Shown here one piece after another: positions 1 to 13,450 of a DNA stretch of 64,000 bases. The position numbers and the translations under genes were made by a program. Source of the DNA: Branchiostoma floridae (lineage: Eukaryota > Chordata > Leptocardii > Amphioxiformes > Branchiostomatidae); assembly GCF_000003815.2 (NCBI RefSeq), contig NC_049984.1, forward strand, positions 2,534,227-2,598,226, read 5' to 3'. The notes below the pieces were generated by a model, which saw only the letters and a list, made by a program, of their open reading frames with translations, ran no database searches and was not told the origin of the DNA. Position 1 is the first letter of the stretch. Each line of letters starts with the position of its first letter.

Positions 1-2140
1 GTGTTTGCAGCAAAGCGCGGAGCCCAGGGTTTATACAGGTGTGGGGGGAGGAAAGGGGATCACCCCGCCTGAGACGGGGCTGGAAACAAAGCAGCTGCAT
101 AGAAAAATGATCCCTTTTAATGGCAACTTTAGAAATGGTTGTAAACTATGGAAACAATTTCTGAAACATGGTATTCCTGTACTTCTTTTTTCTAAATATT
201 TGTCAATATTCATCATGATTTACAATCACATGGTAGTACTTAATTAAAAAAAAAAAAAATATCATTGAAAACCCTGTGTGGTGTCTTTAAATGAACTCAG
301 CAGGGCTGTCTCCACCTTAAAATGTTTTTTTCCTTCTAGTCATTGTATGGTAGTCCATGTTGTTATTCTTCATTGTCATTCTTTCTAAGCTGAAAAAAAT
401 ACGGTATCATCTTGTCATGGAAGTTCCCAACAAGAAAATTTCTGCCCCCTAAATTTGGACTTAAGTTAAATTTGTTTTAATGGACTTAAAATGATACGTT
501 TAGTAAGGAAAACCAACAATATGTGGTCCCCAACAATGAGTGGGATGGAAAAAATTTAAAGCTGGAAACAGCCCTGGTTTTGAGCCCTGTGAACAAACCT
601 CATCAGGGCACGACAAGCCCAAGCTGCCGCACGCCCCTTGTTCCTAAACAAGCCGCACAAAGCCGGGGGACGGACTGCCAAATAAAGAGGAGGTGTATGA
701 GGGACGGGAGTCAATATTATGCCAAACAGCACGGACAGAAAGGCTATTAACGAATCTAGGGAAGATGATCCGTTTGATACCTCTTAAGAGGAAGTCCTTT
801 TTTGTTTTAGAGATCCAAGTAGAAGCGACACAACAGTCTGGTATACGTGTAGGTAGAAAACAACATCGGTTTTGAATGATATATGTTTTCGTTTATTTTG
901 CGAGTTAAGCCCTGTTGTGTAATGCAGAACAGGACCGGGCAGGTTTCTTTAAGGGTGTCTCGTGTCTCGGTCCTGAATGGCCTTAAGGTCGGTCTAAGAC
1001 ACATGTTACGCCTCCTCTTAAAGAAAACACTCGTCGTAAAAACCAGTCGTAAAATAGAACAACCCACAGCAGAATTACAATCCTTAAATAACCCTCAAGC
1101 TACCGAGGGACTGCCATAACCAGTGACGATCAGGGACCCTAGAACTTTAAGACGTTGTCTACAAGACGGTGCAGCTTTCTTGTAGTGTCGTTCGCAGTGT
1201 TGTGCCCACATGTACATGCAACATTATACACCAAGCAAAACACGGACCCCCCATGTGACAATACGCGTCCTCGATCTCGCTGGCTTTGTTCGGCTTTTGA
1301 AGGACTTAAGTTTCGATATGAATTTCTCAGACATATGACTTGTTTCTATGCAAGTATAGTACGATAGTGGGTGACACAGTTTTAATTCAGAGTCACTTAA
1401 ACATGATCAAAACAGATCTGCTCTTCAAGTAACTTAACATCAATTACGGCTTTACCAACCTGGAATGTTTTAACAGGCAACTTTTCTTTTAGTATGGGAG
1501 GGATTCTTAAGGTTTCTTAGTTTCCGTAGCTTTCCTTGGTGACGGTCTTGGCATGATGGCAACTGCAGAAGTAGAACAACTTCTTGAAGGACTGAGACCT
1601 TGGGAAAAACAAAGTTGCTCCTCCCTTGACATCCGAGCTGTCAGTCCGAAACGTGAAAGAACTCGATACCTGCTCATTACCTGCCGTTCCAGACATCGGG
1701 GGCTACAATTACCAATTTGGGTCGCCCTCACCTGTCCCTATTATCACCTGTTATTCCACCTGGTGACAGGTGGATAGGGCTTAACACATGGGGGACTGAT
1801 CATTACTGGTCATGGGGTAATAATGAAAACATACTGCTGTCCTCACCCCCACTCTGTCAACTTGTGGACTTTCCTTGCACATCAATACAACATTCTATAC
1901 CCAAGTCTTAGAAATATTCCACCAATATCTTAAGATGCAAGGAACCTCCCTCTACTTCCTTGAAGGACCCTCCCCCCTAAGAGATGTAAATGACCATGTC
2001 TGAGACTATTTAGGGTAGAAGTAACCAGCTCGAGCCTGGAGCAAACATGGCAGACAGAGAGACATGAGACATTCAGGCAGTTAAAGTAAAGAAGTAAAGT
2101 AAAGACTCTGTCCAAGTGAAGCATTGAAGCATGGCACATT
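1..2140. other. No gene recognised
   Basis: Mixed AT-rich DNA with moderate CpG. Short ORFs on both strands show no domain. A TTG-initiated ORF at 1155 looks signal-peptide-like but lacks an ATG and continuation. Confidence 0.5.
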
Positions 2141-2149
2141 TTATGTAGC

Positions 2150-2300
2150 TAATAGTGAATGAATGAATGAAGACCTTTATTGTACAGTACAATCATTATG
2201 CGGCTTTCAAGAAAGCATTTTAGGTCACCTGCACTCTTTTTGATAAGTGTGTTCTTAAGGGTCTCTTACATGTAGAGTCCAAGCATATTTGTCACAATTT
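2150..2300 (+). repeat. Dispersed repeat with GAATGAATGAATGAAGAC
   Basis: TGAATGAATGAATGAAGACC then TTTATTGTACA and CACTCTTTTTGATAAGTGTG. The GAATGAATGAAGA block recurs at 23143-23163 and 63050-63062, and the second block at 58217. Confidence 0.55.
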
Positions 2301-5300
2301 GTTGTAGTAACATGATATCAATAATATTTTAACTTATGATCTCCACAAGTTCCAAAGAGAACTCTACTTTCCTAGCACAAACTCAGAAGTAGGATGGGGC
2401 GCCACAGTCACAATAAGTGTTAGTACGTCTTAGATGTTTGTCAAATGTGTCATGATAACATATGTTTGTTTGATATCAATAATATTATAGCTTTTTTGTT
2501 AACTTTACTTATGATGTGTACTTGCTAAGTATAGTACTGTGTCACAGGGTTGCCTCGGCTTCATAGCATAACTTGCTACAACTATATGTACATACTTACC
2601 GTGTTAGCGCCTTGAAACGTTACTTCAGAAATAGCTTTGTAAACATATTAAAGGATGGTTAGAAGTCCTGGGTGGTATTTTTAGTGGTCGCAGGTCCTTC
2701 TAGGGTCACTTCTTACTGTGGGCTGGGATGGACATATGTTAGTCATGGTAGGGGGAGGTCTGTAGCAAAATGCACTAATTTAGAAGCAGATTAAAAATTT
2801 TCTTGTAGTCTGTTTTCTCCTTTTTGTATGTCTCTTGGAAGTTACTTTTAATTAGAAGTTTGAAGTTGAAGTTTAGATTCTGGTCATTGGTGGAAGATGC
2901 ATTTTTTGCTGGTTTGCAGGTAAAGGATGAAGACAAGCACAGGTCTTTCTTGAAGTTGAATATTTTCTCTGTACCAATTTTGTATATGATCGTCCTTCAG
3001 CATAAACCCCAGCTACTGTATATGTATAGATGGTTTAACTACCCTTCAGCATAACACACCAGCTTCGCAGGCACGCGGTGCAGCAGCAGCTGGTTATATT
3101 ACACTGAACGACCCTTCACACCACACTCTTGCACATCTACTAGCTGCAAGCATTCTTCAAAGCTATCTACTGAGGATGCCCCTACTGCACTTGGCGGCAA
3201 TGAATTCCACCCTACCATAGTTCAAAGAGATTCCAGCCAGGCAAGCTGTTTGAAGCTGTGGCCTGGGCTCTCTGGGGTTGGGGGTGTCACTGGGCAGACA
3301 GGGGTCAGAAGGGGTCAACTGTTAACTGCCTGGGGGTCACGCGTCAGCCATAGTGATAGCCGCAAATGGCAGGGCCAGTGAACCCAACTCTTCACCTCCT
3401 ACAAGTTATAATGATAGCTGTCTTTAGGAAAACTGTTGTAGATTACATTAGATTAGATCATCAGATGTGGAACCTTTCTGTTACCTTTGCCAAGAAGGCT
3501 AATAGTTGTTTTAGTTACTGTTTGTTTGTATGTGGTTTTGCAGCATAACCCAATTAGCTATAATTATAAATGGATTGTCAGGAGATTTGGTGTATGGTTA
3601 GCTCTTGTCCTATCGAAGAAATGATCAGATTTTGGGGCCCCTGGCAGCTTTCCAAGGTACTGCTGCTGCAGCAGAATTCAGATTTGGAAATCTTGTTTGA
3701 TAATTTTAGTTTATGGTTTCAGCCTAAAATTAATAGTTTTCCAATCATAAAGAGGGTAGCATGAACTTTTTCTTCTCAATCCAGACAATGTCTTGATCAG
3801 TCAGCTGTCCTGTCCTTCGCAGTTGGTGCTTGAACCCCCACTAGCGATCACCTGTCCATTCCAACCCCCCTTCTCTGTGTCATGCTAGGAGGAATTCTGG
3901 AGAGAATTCTCTCTAAGAAAGATGTAAGTCATTCTGACATTTCCTTGTCCAAAAATCAGCTCATTTCGTCTCAAAGGAATTAAAAGACATGAGATCACTT
4001 CACACTGTCTTCCTGCCATGACCAACCATTTAGTAACCAAGGATGCATCACTATATGCATCATTGCATTAATTACTGAGTACTCTATTTCTTTAAACTAA
4101 AACTACAATCGTATGTGCAAAGAGGGTCTGCATGGGGGGCCCCGACAACGATTTACGTTGAATTCAGAAGAACCCCCCTACGTATTACGCTAAATCAAGG
4201 AAGGCAATTACGCTAAATTTGGTCACCTCCCTACGAAATACGAAGATAAGATGATTTTCCCTACAAGTTATAGGAAATTAAAATAGGCTCCCTACGCCTT
4301 ACGGAAAAGAGTATGCATGTACGCAAAGTTATGGATGTACAAAGTAGCTTCTAATTGATATTTAGAAACGTAAGCTTTAAGTGTTTGGAACCCACATAAA
4401 CATCTGTACAGTAGCTTATATCAACTCTAAACTGTCCCATATGGAGGAAAGGTGTTTCTAATTGGGACCAGGGGCCTGGTTATGATATATGTACTAGTCA
4501 GTAATACTAGTGGCCTGACACAGAAATATGGCCGTGGGAGAAAAACTGTTCAGGCCTGGACTTCCAAAATTCTACTTTAACCTTTATTCTACTTTAACCT
4601 GTTATTTCTGGATTTTTCCCTACTTACTGTACCTCATTCTTCTAATAAGTTCTATACATAAAAGACCATTACAATGGCTGGACATTCAAAATTCTACTTT
4701 AACCAAACTTTATTTCTGGGTCTTTCCTATTTCCTTCCCCTCTCACACTCTTCCATACTTAAAAGGCCATTATATCAAAAGCCCATGAAATGTGTACTTG
4801 AGATTTTTTAGACTCCAATGATGGTGAGCCCATAAGTATTGAATAGCCCATGTCCAGTGAAGCCAGGCCTGTCACACCTGTAAACCATTTTACATGTGCC
4901 AACAGTAGCCTCCCCTGGGAAGGAGATGGCTTGACCCAGGTCAGCACCCTGGGAAAGAGAGCCTGCCCTCTTGCCCTCTGTCTGACCAACAGCTGAATGT
5001 CGTTCATGGAAAGGTCTTCTTCCCACCATCATCATCTTCTTCTGACTGCTACCTAGCATCCTCCTCCATCCTCCTTATCTTCTGAGATCTTTTCCCATCA
5101 CTTGTCATCAGTGCTCAAAATATTTTTTTTCAGCCAGGTTGCCCAGGCTGTAACCTGAGTCAAAAGCTAGATTGCACCATCAACATTTCAGGTTGCCCCA
5201 CTTCCTCATTATTACTTTCTTCAAATCAGCTAGTCTTTCTTCCAGTTACATGTAACTTCTTATCAAGATATAAATACAAATTTTAAAGCTTATGCACATA

Positions 5301-5860
5301 GGTATGGGAAAATCAGACTGTTCCAACTGCAAAATTTCATGCACTACTCTACATGGGTTTAAAATGAAGTTGCTGAGCAAAATGTGGTTGTGTACATGCA
5401 AGTGGGTATTTCGAGCACTGCTTGTCTTCTCAAAAATGCCAACAATCCCTCTGGAGGAAGATTTTTTGTGAAATTCTGGACCCTTTCCTTCCTGTATTTC
5501 TTTGTTTTCCTTCCTACTTTTCTCTCTCTTTGGTGAAATGTTGCAATTTTTCTCAACAAAGGAGTGAAAAGGGAGCATTTCACGAATGTACAGTTATTTC
5601 AAGGATGTCTGCCCTCGATTCAAACCCACCGGGTGTTTCATCGCAAATACAGGTGGCGGAAAATTCTGGCTATTTGATTGTCGTTTGTGCACTGTGTCCA
5701 TATGGGCCCACTATAAACATGGGATTACCAAATAATCCACCTGTCCATTGACCAGTGGTCAGTCCGGCATTCCTGGGAGGACTGGGGAGAACTGACCAGT
5801 TTACTCACTCAGGCATTTCTAGCGAGTGTTTCTTGGAAAAAAATGAGGTGTGTAAAAAAG
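2300..5860. other. No gene recognised
   Basis: AT-rich, apart from the MITE at 4122. Paired ATTCTACTTTAACC motifs at 4569, 4586 and 4689 are a short local repeat. ORFs up to 110 codons on both strands near 5250-5750 overlap each other and look random. Confidence 0.5.
4122..4315. mobile_element. Diverged relative of the GAGGGTCTGCAT MITE
   Basis: Begins GAGGGTCTGCATGGGGGGC, contains TTACGCTAAAT twice and CCCTACGCCTTACGGAAAAG, and ends AGTATGCAT. The same order of motifs occurs at 36770-36938. Confidence 0.65.
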
Positions 5861-5863
5861 TGT

Positions 5864-6012
5864 ACTGTCAAACCTGGCCAAGAAGACCACTCAGGGGACC
5901 AATTCAATCTGGTCTGTGTGGACAGGTGGTGATTACTCCATGGCAAAAATTATTCTAAGGGACAACTTAAAAGTGTTCACAATGGCCAGATTGCCCTTAT
6001 ATAGAGGTACAT
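5864..6012 (+). repeat. CAGTCAAACCTG-family copy
   Basis: ACTGTCAAACCTGGCCAAGA with GACCACTCAGGGGACCAATT and GTGTGGACAGGTGGTGATTA. The right inverted end is lost. Confidence 0.6.
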
Positions 6013-6439
6013 AGTCTGTGTAACCCAATCTCCGCTGTCCAGGGCTGTAACTGGCCCCTCGCCACGGGGGCCGGCGGATGTTTGGCGGGCTGCTATAAGC
6101 GAGATTTAATCAGGCTAAGAGGTACAGGTTGGACTTTATGTATTTTTACTTCTGGAAGCTGACGCAGTTGCTACCTGTATTAAAGTCTTGTGTGCCCACA
6201 CGTGTCCAGGTCACATAAACAAACAATCGCAAGGCTCCCACAACGTTTGCTCAGGACAATGTGCCACCCACGGGTTTGTTGACACAATGATCATCTTTTT
6301 CACCTTTGAAGCCCTTAACTCCACCTGTTTCGCTTTGCTATTTATCTTCCGCACTTTCTTGTGACTTTAAGTCGAGTGAGGGGACTCAGAAAAAATGTCA
6401 CCCTTCCCTCTCTTGGATCCTCTCTTTCCAAACAAAATC

Positions 6440-7460
6440 AGGTCATTTTCTGTGTCTCAAACATTGTAACACTGCCAATTATGAGAACACCTCTAAAACA
6501 TCCTCAGACCACAAAATATCATTCCTTCGTTGTTCTCAAAGATTTTAGAGGAAAATAAAGCAAGTGGGCAACATGAAAATAACTTCAAGGATGGTAGGAC
6601 TAGAACTTGCAACTGACTTCAGCACTAGTCTATTCAACAAACATTGCAACAATCTTGAAAGTACCTGAAACATCCTCAGACCACACGATTTGGGAGTACT
6701 AAGACATAGCAAGAGGACAACAGAAAAACTACTTCACAGCTGTTAGAGAACTTGCAACAGACTTCAGCACTAGTGTATTCAACAAACATTGCAACACTGG
6801 CAATCTTGAGAGTGCCTAAAACATCCTCAGACCACACGATTTGGGAGTATTAAGACATAGCAAGAGGACAACAGAAAAACTACTTCACAGCTGTTATGAG
6901 AACTTCCAACTGACTTCAGCTCTAGTCTATTCAACAAACATTGCAACACTGGCAACCTTGAGAAGTACCTAAAGCATCCTCAATACACACAATTTCTTAA
7001 CGATTTTGGAGTAAAGAAAATAGCAAGAGGACAACATCAAAAAACTACTTCAAGGCTGGTAGGAGAACTTGCAACTGACTTCAGTACTAGTTTATTCAAC
7101 AAACATCACAACACTGCCAATCTTGAGAGTACCTAAACATCCTCAGATGACACAATTTCCTTCGTCGATTTTGACATGACATAGCAGGAGGACAACATAA
7201 TAACTACTTCAAGACTGGTACGTGGCATAAGAACTTGCAACTGACTTCAGTACTAGTCTAGTCTATTCACTCCCAGAAACTGTGTGAAACAAGAAGTACA
7301 GATTTGGAGTAAGACATAGCAAGAGGACAACATAACAACTACAGTACTTCAAGGCAGTTGAACAACTTCAACCTGGTAGGAGAACTTGCAACAGACTACA
7401 GCACTAGTCTATTTATTCACTCCCTGAACCTGTGTGAACCAAGAGCTACAGACTTTTCCC
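6440..7460 (+). repeat. Degenerate tandem array, about 155-bp unit, six or so copies
   Basis: Units share GAACTTGCAACTGACTTCAG, TAGTCTATTCAACAAACATT, ACATCCTCAGACCACACGAT and AGACATAGCAAGAGGACAAC. Clear copies start near 6457, 6600, 6745, 6900, 7060 and 7215, with a shortened last copy to about 7440. Confidence 0.85.
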
Positions 7461-7779
7461 CAGGCCAAATTTTCCAGTTCAATAATTTACTTCAATCTCC
7501 AAACCAACAAATCAAATCAGTATAACCTCAGGTGTGCTGGTTAGAGTGAAAAGTGGTTATACCTGTACAATTCACCACAGGTGAGCTTCTGAACGCTCCC
7601 CAATATTTAACCAAGTTCATGTAATGCTTTAAACAACATGGTATCCTTTTCAAGTCCTGGATCGCTTTTTTGGATTCCCTTTTCATGTTGTCATGTACAG
7701 AAAGCCACAATACAAAGTGTTGATTGAAAGGTGGGTATACCTGTACAGTAACCACAGGTAAGGATTCTATTGTCTGTGC

Positions 7780-7960
7780 TCGCGGCTCGAGCACACCTGG
7801 CTGCAGCGAGACAGAGAGAAAGCACAGCCCGATAATCGGACTTCCGGCACGCGCCCCGGGTGACTTGCCCGGGAGCGCGGGGTCACGCGGGGTCGCCAAA
7901 TCACGGGCTGCGTAATCCCTGCACGATTGAGCGGTAATCCGGCTACCCAGGTGGCAACGG
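7780..7960. promoter_or_regulatory. CpG-rich island upstream of the gene, candidate regulatory DNA
   Basis: About 180 bp with many CpG (CACGCGCCCCGGGTGACTTG, GGGGTCACGCGGGGTCGCC) in AT-rich surroundings. Two TAATCC motifs (CGTAATCCC and GGTAATCCGG) within 30 bp are Otx/Pitx-type sites. No exon fitting the missing propeptide was recognised. Function is inferred from composition only. Confidence 0.35.
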
Positions 7961-8209
7961 GGACTGCAGTCAGTCTTTCTGTGGTGTCAAAATAGTCATG
8001 CCTTCAAGTCCAAAAGTGTTCAACCAAGGCTTGATATGTTCAAATACTTTCCTGTTTGAACTATTTGAAAACTTGATCAAGCACGGTAGGAGCATCCTCT
8101 CTAGTCAGACGTACAAAGGCCAGGCACAATCGGTTGTCTGTTATATAAGCTGTTGTGTCGATTATGGTTCACACCTTGTAGCAATATGCTATGTATATCC
8201 ATGTGGAGC

Positions 8210-8360
8210 TCTTTTGTTAGCCTGGGTATCCAGCCGTAATANNNNNNNNNNNNNNNNNNNNNNNNNNNNNNNNNNNNNNNNNNNNNNNNNNNNNNNNNNN
8301 NNNNNNNNNNNNNNNNNNNNNNNNNNNNNNNNNNNNNNNNNGCTGGATACCCAGGCTACT
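8210..8360. mobile_element. Inverted repeat flanking an assembly gap
   Basis: TAGCCTGGGTATCCAGC before the 100-N gap and GCTGGATACCCAGGCTA after it are perfect inverted repeats. They probably are the ends of a MITE whose middle was not assembled. Confidence 0.7.
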
Positions 8361-9439
8361 CTTATGTGGTGTAGATGCTGGTTTACACCTCGGAGCAGTG
8401 TGCATGCTCTTTTGCGTAGAGCGAAGTCTACAGTTTTAATCTCATGTAATGCTCATGCTCTCATTCAATGTAGAGTGCTATCAGTGTCTTCTACGTAAAT
8501 TGTATAGGACACCTGAATTCTTCATTGATGAAGCCAGTGTGCTGACTCAAACCTTATATCTAGCGACTTCCTTCCTGAAGTTAGCATTGATGTCACTAGG
8601 AAAGCCTTTGCTTTGGACCCGGAGAAGAAATGACAGAATTTCAGGTTAGATTTTAGCTTCTCCAAAACTGCAAAGTTAGTCATCATTCCTGAAATTCTAG
8701 ATTTTACAAAAATTCACACAAAATAATGATGACTTCTTCTCCACCTTTCCATTGAAGCAATTTGATGCAAAGTTAAGTCGCGAAATTGTCTTGACCTTGT
8801 CCTGGTGGTAACATGCTTGGTATGATGACAGTTCAAGATGACAGGGCGTTGGATGTAAGGAGTCTCACTGTCCCAGCAGGTGGGAACGTCAGGTGTGTGC
8901 GTACCTGGGACAGGTGTGGCCGTGGTCTGGTGGGAAAAAGGAACGTCTCAAAGGTCCTGACTTCCAAGGGCATTCAATAAGAAATGTAGCATGATTCCTT
9001 TGGGTGATACATGGTTAAAGCGTCAATTTCTTCATCTTTCAAACTTCAAATATATATATTATACTTTGAGAGAGTTCTGCTTTCAAAATAATAGTCTAAG
9101 GTCTATCTGCCATCTGTCTTTCAGCAATGAATTTGACCTAGCTTACATGCCTCCATCTTTTTCGTTATAATTTGCAGTTTTGAAAGGCCTTGATAGTAAG
9201 AGGAACTAGGATAAATTTTGAAGAAGAAATGCAGACTAGAGTATTTTCCTTTGGTGCAACTGTACTGGACAGTCGGTATCATAAAGAGTCGGCACCAATG
9301 CGGGTTATGCCAGGATTATTTTCTCAAGCTTTCATAGACAGTTGGCCACCAAAGGAGCACTTGATCTGTGACCCTCAAGGTCGTGGAGGTCAGGGGTCAT
9401 GGGCAGCTCATCCATCACACTACGACATGTCCCTATACT

Positions 9440-9690
9440 GATCATTACGCCAACAAAGCCGCTCCTCTTCTAGTGCCGGTGCTCCGCAGAAAAGAGACAA
9501 AGAGGACACCTCGTAGCCACCAGATAAGGAAACAATAGGAGCAAATTGGCCCATCCAGCGGAATAATGGAGGCTTTTAGGAGAACAAAGGGGACTCCGCG
9601 TAAGTCGTTAGCGCCCGTCGAGATGAGTTACGACGCCTTGTGTCCGGCCAGGGTTGGGTGACTTTAATACCATTGTAGGGAGAGGTCTTG
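9440..9690. promoter_or_regulatory. Candidate noncoding regulatory block
   Basis: CG-containing block with clustered motifs: GATAAGGAAACAATAGG (GATA and Sox-like), GAACAAAGGGG and CCATTGTAGG (Sox/TCF-like). No ORF or repeat explains it. Confidence 0.3.
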
Positions 9691-9959
9691 TCCGGCTTTG
9701 TAAGGGCTGAAAAGCTGTCCGTGAGGCTATTGTACCTGCTTAATTGGTGGAGGTGACAGCTTTATTGGAGCTTGTTTTTCTTTCTTCATGCCAGAAAGAG
9801 ACGTTACAACACCTGTGGTCAATGCTAAATCTTAGACTTCAACTCGATTGAGCTTGGTTAAAATTCTACATCGCATTTCAACGATCGCACCTACAGGCCT
9901 TCAAGTGTACGGCATATGGGAGTCGTTAATAGTTGAAAAGTGGTTCTACTTATTGCATA

Positions 9960-10330
9960 AGTCAGGCATCACCAGTACTGGGGCTAAACCCGATCCGAGC
10001 GCAGACAATTCAGCGCCTGTCAGGCGTAGAGAAGATAATATTTGGACAGGAGTGGCGGAGGAGGCAAACTTGACTGACACGACCGGATCTTGGTCCCCCC
10101 TTCCATTAAACGTGAAAGGAGGTTCTCTGAAGGGCCTCCGGTCACACGTGTGGTGAGAGGTGCGAGTGTCTCTTTAGAGCGTCGGTGCTCTAAGGTCAGC
10201 ACATTAGCGGCAAATGAGTTTGGCCCCACGAGCCCCCTGCTCATGCCGTGCATTGCTGGCGTGTGGAATGCCTGATAGAGTCTGGCGCACTCCTAAAGCA
10301 TGCCTGTATAAAGGATGGGCAACGTCTTTT
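9960..10330. promoter_or_regulatory. CpG-rich block, candidate regulatory or 5' region
   Basis: Contains ACACGTGTGG (E-box palindrome), many CpG, and CTGTATAAAGGATGGG at 10303 that resembles a TATA box. ORFs run through it on both strands, so none is convincing. It could be the promoter of the missing first exon, but no exon follows that I can identify. Confidence 0.3.
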
Positions 10331-10339
10331 CTTTGGTAG

Positions 10340-12725
10340 AGGTTTTGCAAGTTAGCTTTGAAGGACACTTTATCTTTCTAGAATCATATTCTTAAATGAA
10401 AATATAAAACAAGGAAGGGCTGACACTGACACAGGCTTGCTACAAAATGCTTTTAGAAAGAATGTTTTTAAGTGAGGGCTAAGTAAGTGTCCTTAGTAGG
10501 CTTATGATTTTACCTTTTTTTTGTTCTCATTTGCAATTTCTTGATTGTGTCCTTACAAAATGGTGATTTCACAATAGACCTGTAATCAGTACAGTTTTCC
10601 TCATTTCTTGCTATCTTGCTTTTATCTTATCTCTATAGAAGCAGCCCTTAGTGCCTTGTATATGACAGAACCTTGGTCACGCACAGTCTGTGCTGTAACA
10701 TCAAGTGCAGCTGACTCTGTTGTCAGACTCACACAGGAGGGATCCACAGCTAACCTCTGATCTGATCTGAGAAACACCAAATTCTGCCGACTTGGCGGGA
10801 TAATTTCTGATGACAGGTGCCACTCAAGTCATATTTCATGTAAACCTGTCAGTAAAGTATCAAATAATCAGAAATTGTGTTACTCGGCTCTCTAAATGTC
10901 ATATGGAAATGGGACAGAGGAAAAGAAGAGTAATTCCCATAATAGGTTAATATAATATCATCATTTTCCCCTTTGCCCCAAATCCAGAACCAAAATGATC
11001 TGTTGAAGTTTCTTAAATCTTTCTTGATCAAGTTGATCAGGGATACTTTGAGCAGGGAGTATGTTGGCAGGCAAAGATAGAAATACCAGGAACTGGTATC
11101 TGTTTATCATTAAAAAAAAAGAAATTGCAAAATTAGTACAATTTCCTACAAAGCCCACATATATATTACTCTCACATTGGTTGGTTGGCAGAATTAGAGA
11201 ATTACATCAGAGAGCATACAACTCATCTATGTTTAAACTGTAATACTATGTCACAGTATATCAGGGACTCGTAGTGAAAAGAAGAGCTTTGTTTCACTGT
11301 AAGAAAGCAGACCTGTACCGAAACGCTTGTCCTTCTCTCACTAGCTTCCATTCCTTTCTTCGTAGGCAGCTGTACCCTTTTGCCTTTCCAGTCCCACATG
11401 TCACCGTGAGCCAGTCTGAAACATTGCGTCCTTCTCACCCAACACAGGATTATCCGGCCCACACACGCGTCTAAACACCAACAAACATATATAACACCCG
11501 ACAGTCCCCATACACCACTGTCCCCGTGCCCCAGATCCCGTCTTTAGACCTTCTATATCGGTTAGTATGAATCAAACCCTGCCCTAGAAACTCCTGACAG
11601 CTCCGACACAGCCTGGCTTTGTGAGAACCTTGCAGAGAGGCGGACAGAAGTAATGCCTGTGTTCTTCTCGCTGCAGCTAGGTTGTTCTAAAATGGGCTAT
11701 CACGTAGAAGGTATGTTCGGAGGAACACTGTAACTGTTGTGGTACTGTGTGGCTCTGTATTTGGTACTGAATGAATGAACAAATGAAAGACGGGTGGACG
11801 ACTGAATGTCGTCTTGTTCTCTACCTTGAATGTTTGGTCTTTCTTTTCCGACTGCAGTTTCTGTATCCTCTTGTTGTTAGATAGCTGTTTCTTGGTTCAT
11901 GGCGAAGTAAGAGCTGCAGTTTTGTCTTAGTTTCTTGACAGTGGACATGAAAGAAGACATCTTCCGCAAGCACAGCTGTACCTACAAGTGCAGAGGGAAA
12001 TATAAGGAAGAGAAACCTGACTTTTTTTGTTGAAAAAGTGTCTGTCTGTGTTATAAATAGCCAGGACCAACCCTGGCCTTCAATCTCTGTCAGTCTGTTC
12101 TGTAAACAAAGGGCTAAGTTTGGTCTCAACTGACAAGAGTGATCACCTCCAGAAAGATCATCCACCATTATCTGGTTAATTCTTCCCATAGAAAGAGTGT
12201 TTTTTCTTAGAATCGGTCCTAAGCTATCAAAAAGTCTTTGACATTGTTGATAGGGTAAGAAGTTCAATATGTTGTTCCTGTCAAAACATTTCTTTGATGT
12301 ATTAGGAGAAAGTAATAAAGACTCTGGATGTGAACTAGGTCAGTAGACAGATCAGGAGGCCACCATCTTGGAATTCAAGGACATTGCAGAGGTCAAATAC
12401 CTTTTTTATACTTGTCTAGACTAGAAAAGCAAAGAGAAAAACTTACGGAGAGAGATTTTGTTCCAATCATGTATATTCATGCATATCTTGTAAACTCCAT
12501 TAGTGACCTTAAGGCTTTAAGAAATTATGCGATGACCTTGAGTAAAAGGTAAGAAAAGAAATTAAGCATGAAAGGGATAGATGCCACTACAAAAGACTAT
12601 TTAGCAGCAGTTAAACTGTTTATCCATAGCCTCAGTCAGCCTCCTGACCCTTGCGGTGTTGAGGTCGTTGCCCCCACATGCGAGTACTTGCCCCAGAAAC
12701 AGCTGATTGTTTTAAGACATTGTAC
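10340..12725. other. No gene recognised
   Basis: AT-rich with scattered ORFs up to 148 codons on the minus strand (11821-12267) with no motif I recognise. Confidence 0.5.
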
Positions 12726-12729
12726 GATG

Positions 12730-13450
12730 TTGTGAAGACTGCGACTTTGATTCTTCGTCTGATTTATTAGAAGAAGCCATGGTCAGCGAGAACATACATG
12801 CTGACCCTTCAAATCTGTAGCTATCCTGTGTTACATTTGGTCATTTTGTATATCTTAGGAAGGACAACAATTCACATCTGAAGACCATTTGTGACTTTGA
12901 TTTTTACTGTGATTTATTAGAAGAAGCCATGGTCAGCAAAAACTGCAGCAAGTTACCAGTAGGGCTGTCCTTGTATCTGTGGTCATTTCGTGGTTGTCAA
13001 GTTTAACAGTTTGCATCTAAAGATCGCTTCTGACTTTGATTTTCGCTGTGATTTATTACAGAAAGGCATGGTCAGTGAGAAGCCTTAGAATCTGGAACAA
13101 GTTATGGCTATCCTGGGGCTCCCTTGGAAATCAGTTACGTCAACTGAAGGGACCACCGTAAAGATGAATTAGTAAAGTAAATGAAAATCCTTGTAATTTC
13201 TGGTTTACTATCACGAGTATAAAAGACCTGTCTCTTCCAGATCACTTCAGTGTCACTGACGAAAACTGGTGGATTCCAGTTGAAACGTCTGACCGTTTCC
13301 AAAATCATATCCAGTTGCTTTAGTAACTGCTTTTTGGCATCACTATCATGGTCATTTACCAGTTTGTTACCAGTGGTTCCCATGTGAAGGCTTGGATTCT
13401 GCGTGTGATTTATTGTGAGACAGCACGGTCAGTGACTGAAGACCTGGCTA
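12730..13450 (+). repeat. Degenerate tandem array, four copies
   Basis: GACTTTGATT, GTGATTTATTAGAAGAAGCC and ATGGTCAGC recur at about 12740, 12893, 13030 and 13395. The last is diverged and overlaps the start of a chance ORF. Confidence 0.75.

Noticed and set aside
1155-1367. Signal-peptide-like N-terminus that might be the missing first exon
   Set aside because: Starts at TTG, and no donor or similarity to ADAMTS leader or propeptide was seen.
6440-7460. CRISPR-like array
   Set aside because: Units are long, degenerate and contiguous with no constant-repeat/variable-spacer pattern, and the genome is animal.
7998-8498. 166-codon + ORF
   Set aside because: Runs through a 100-N gap and an inverted repeat; no domain.
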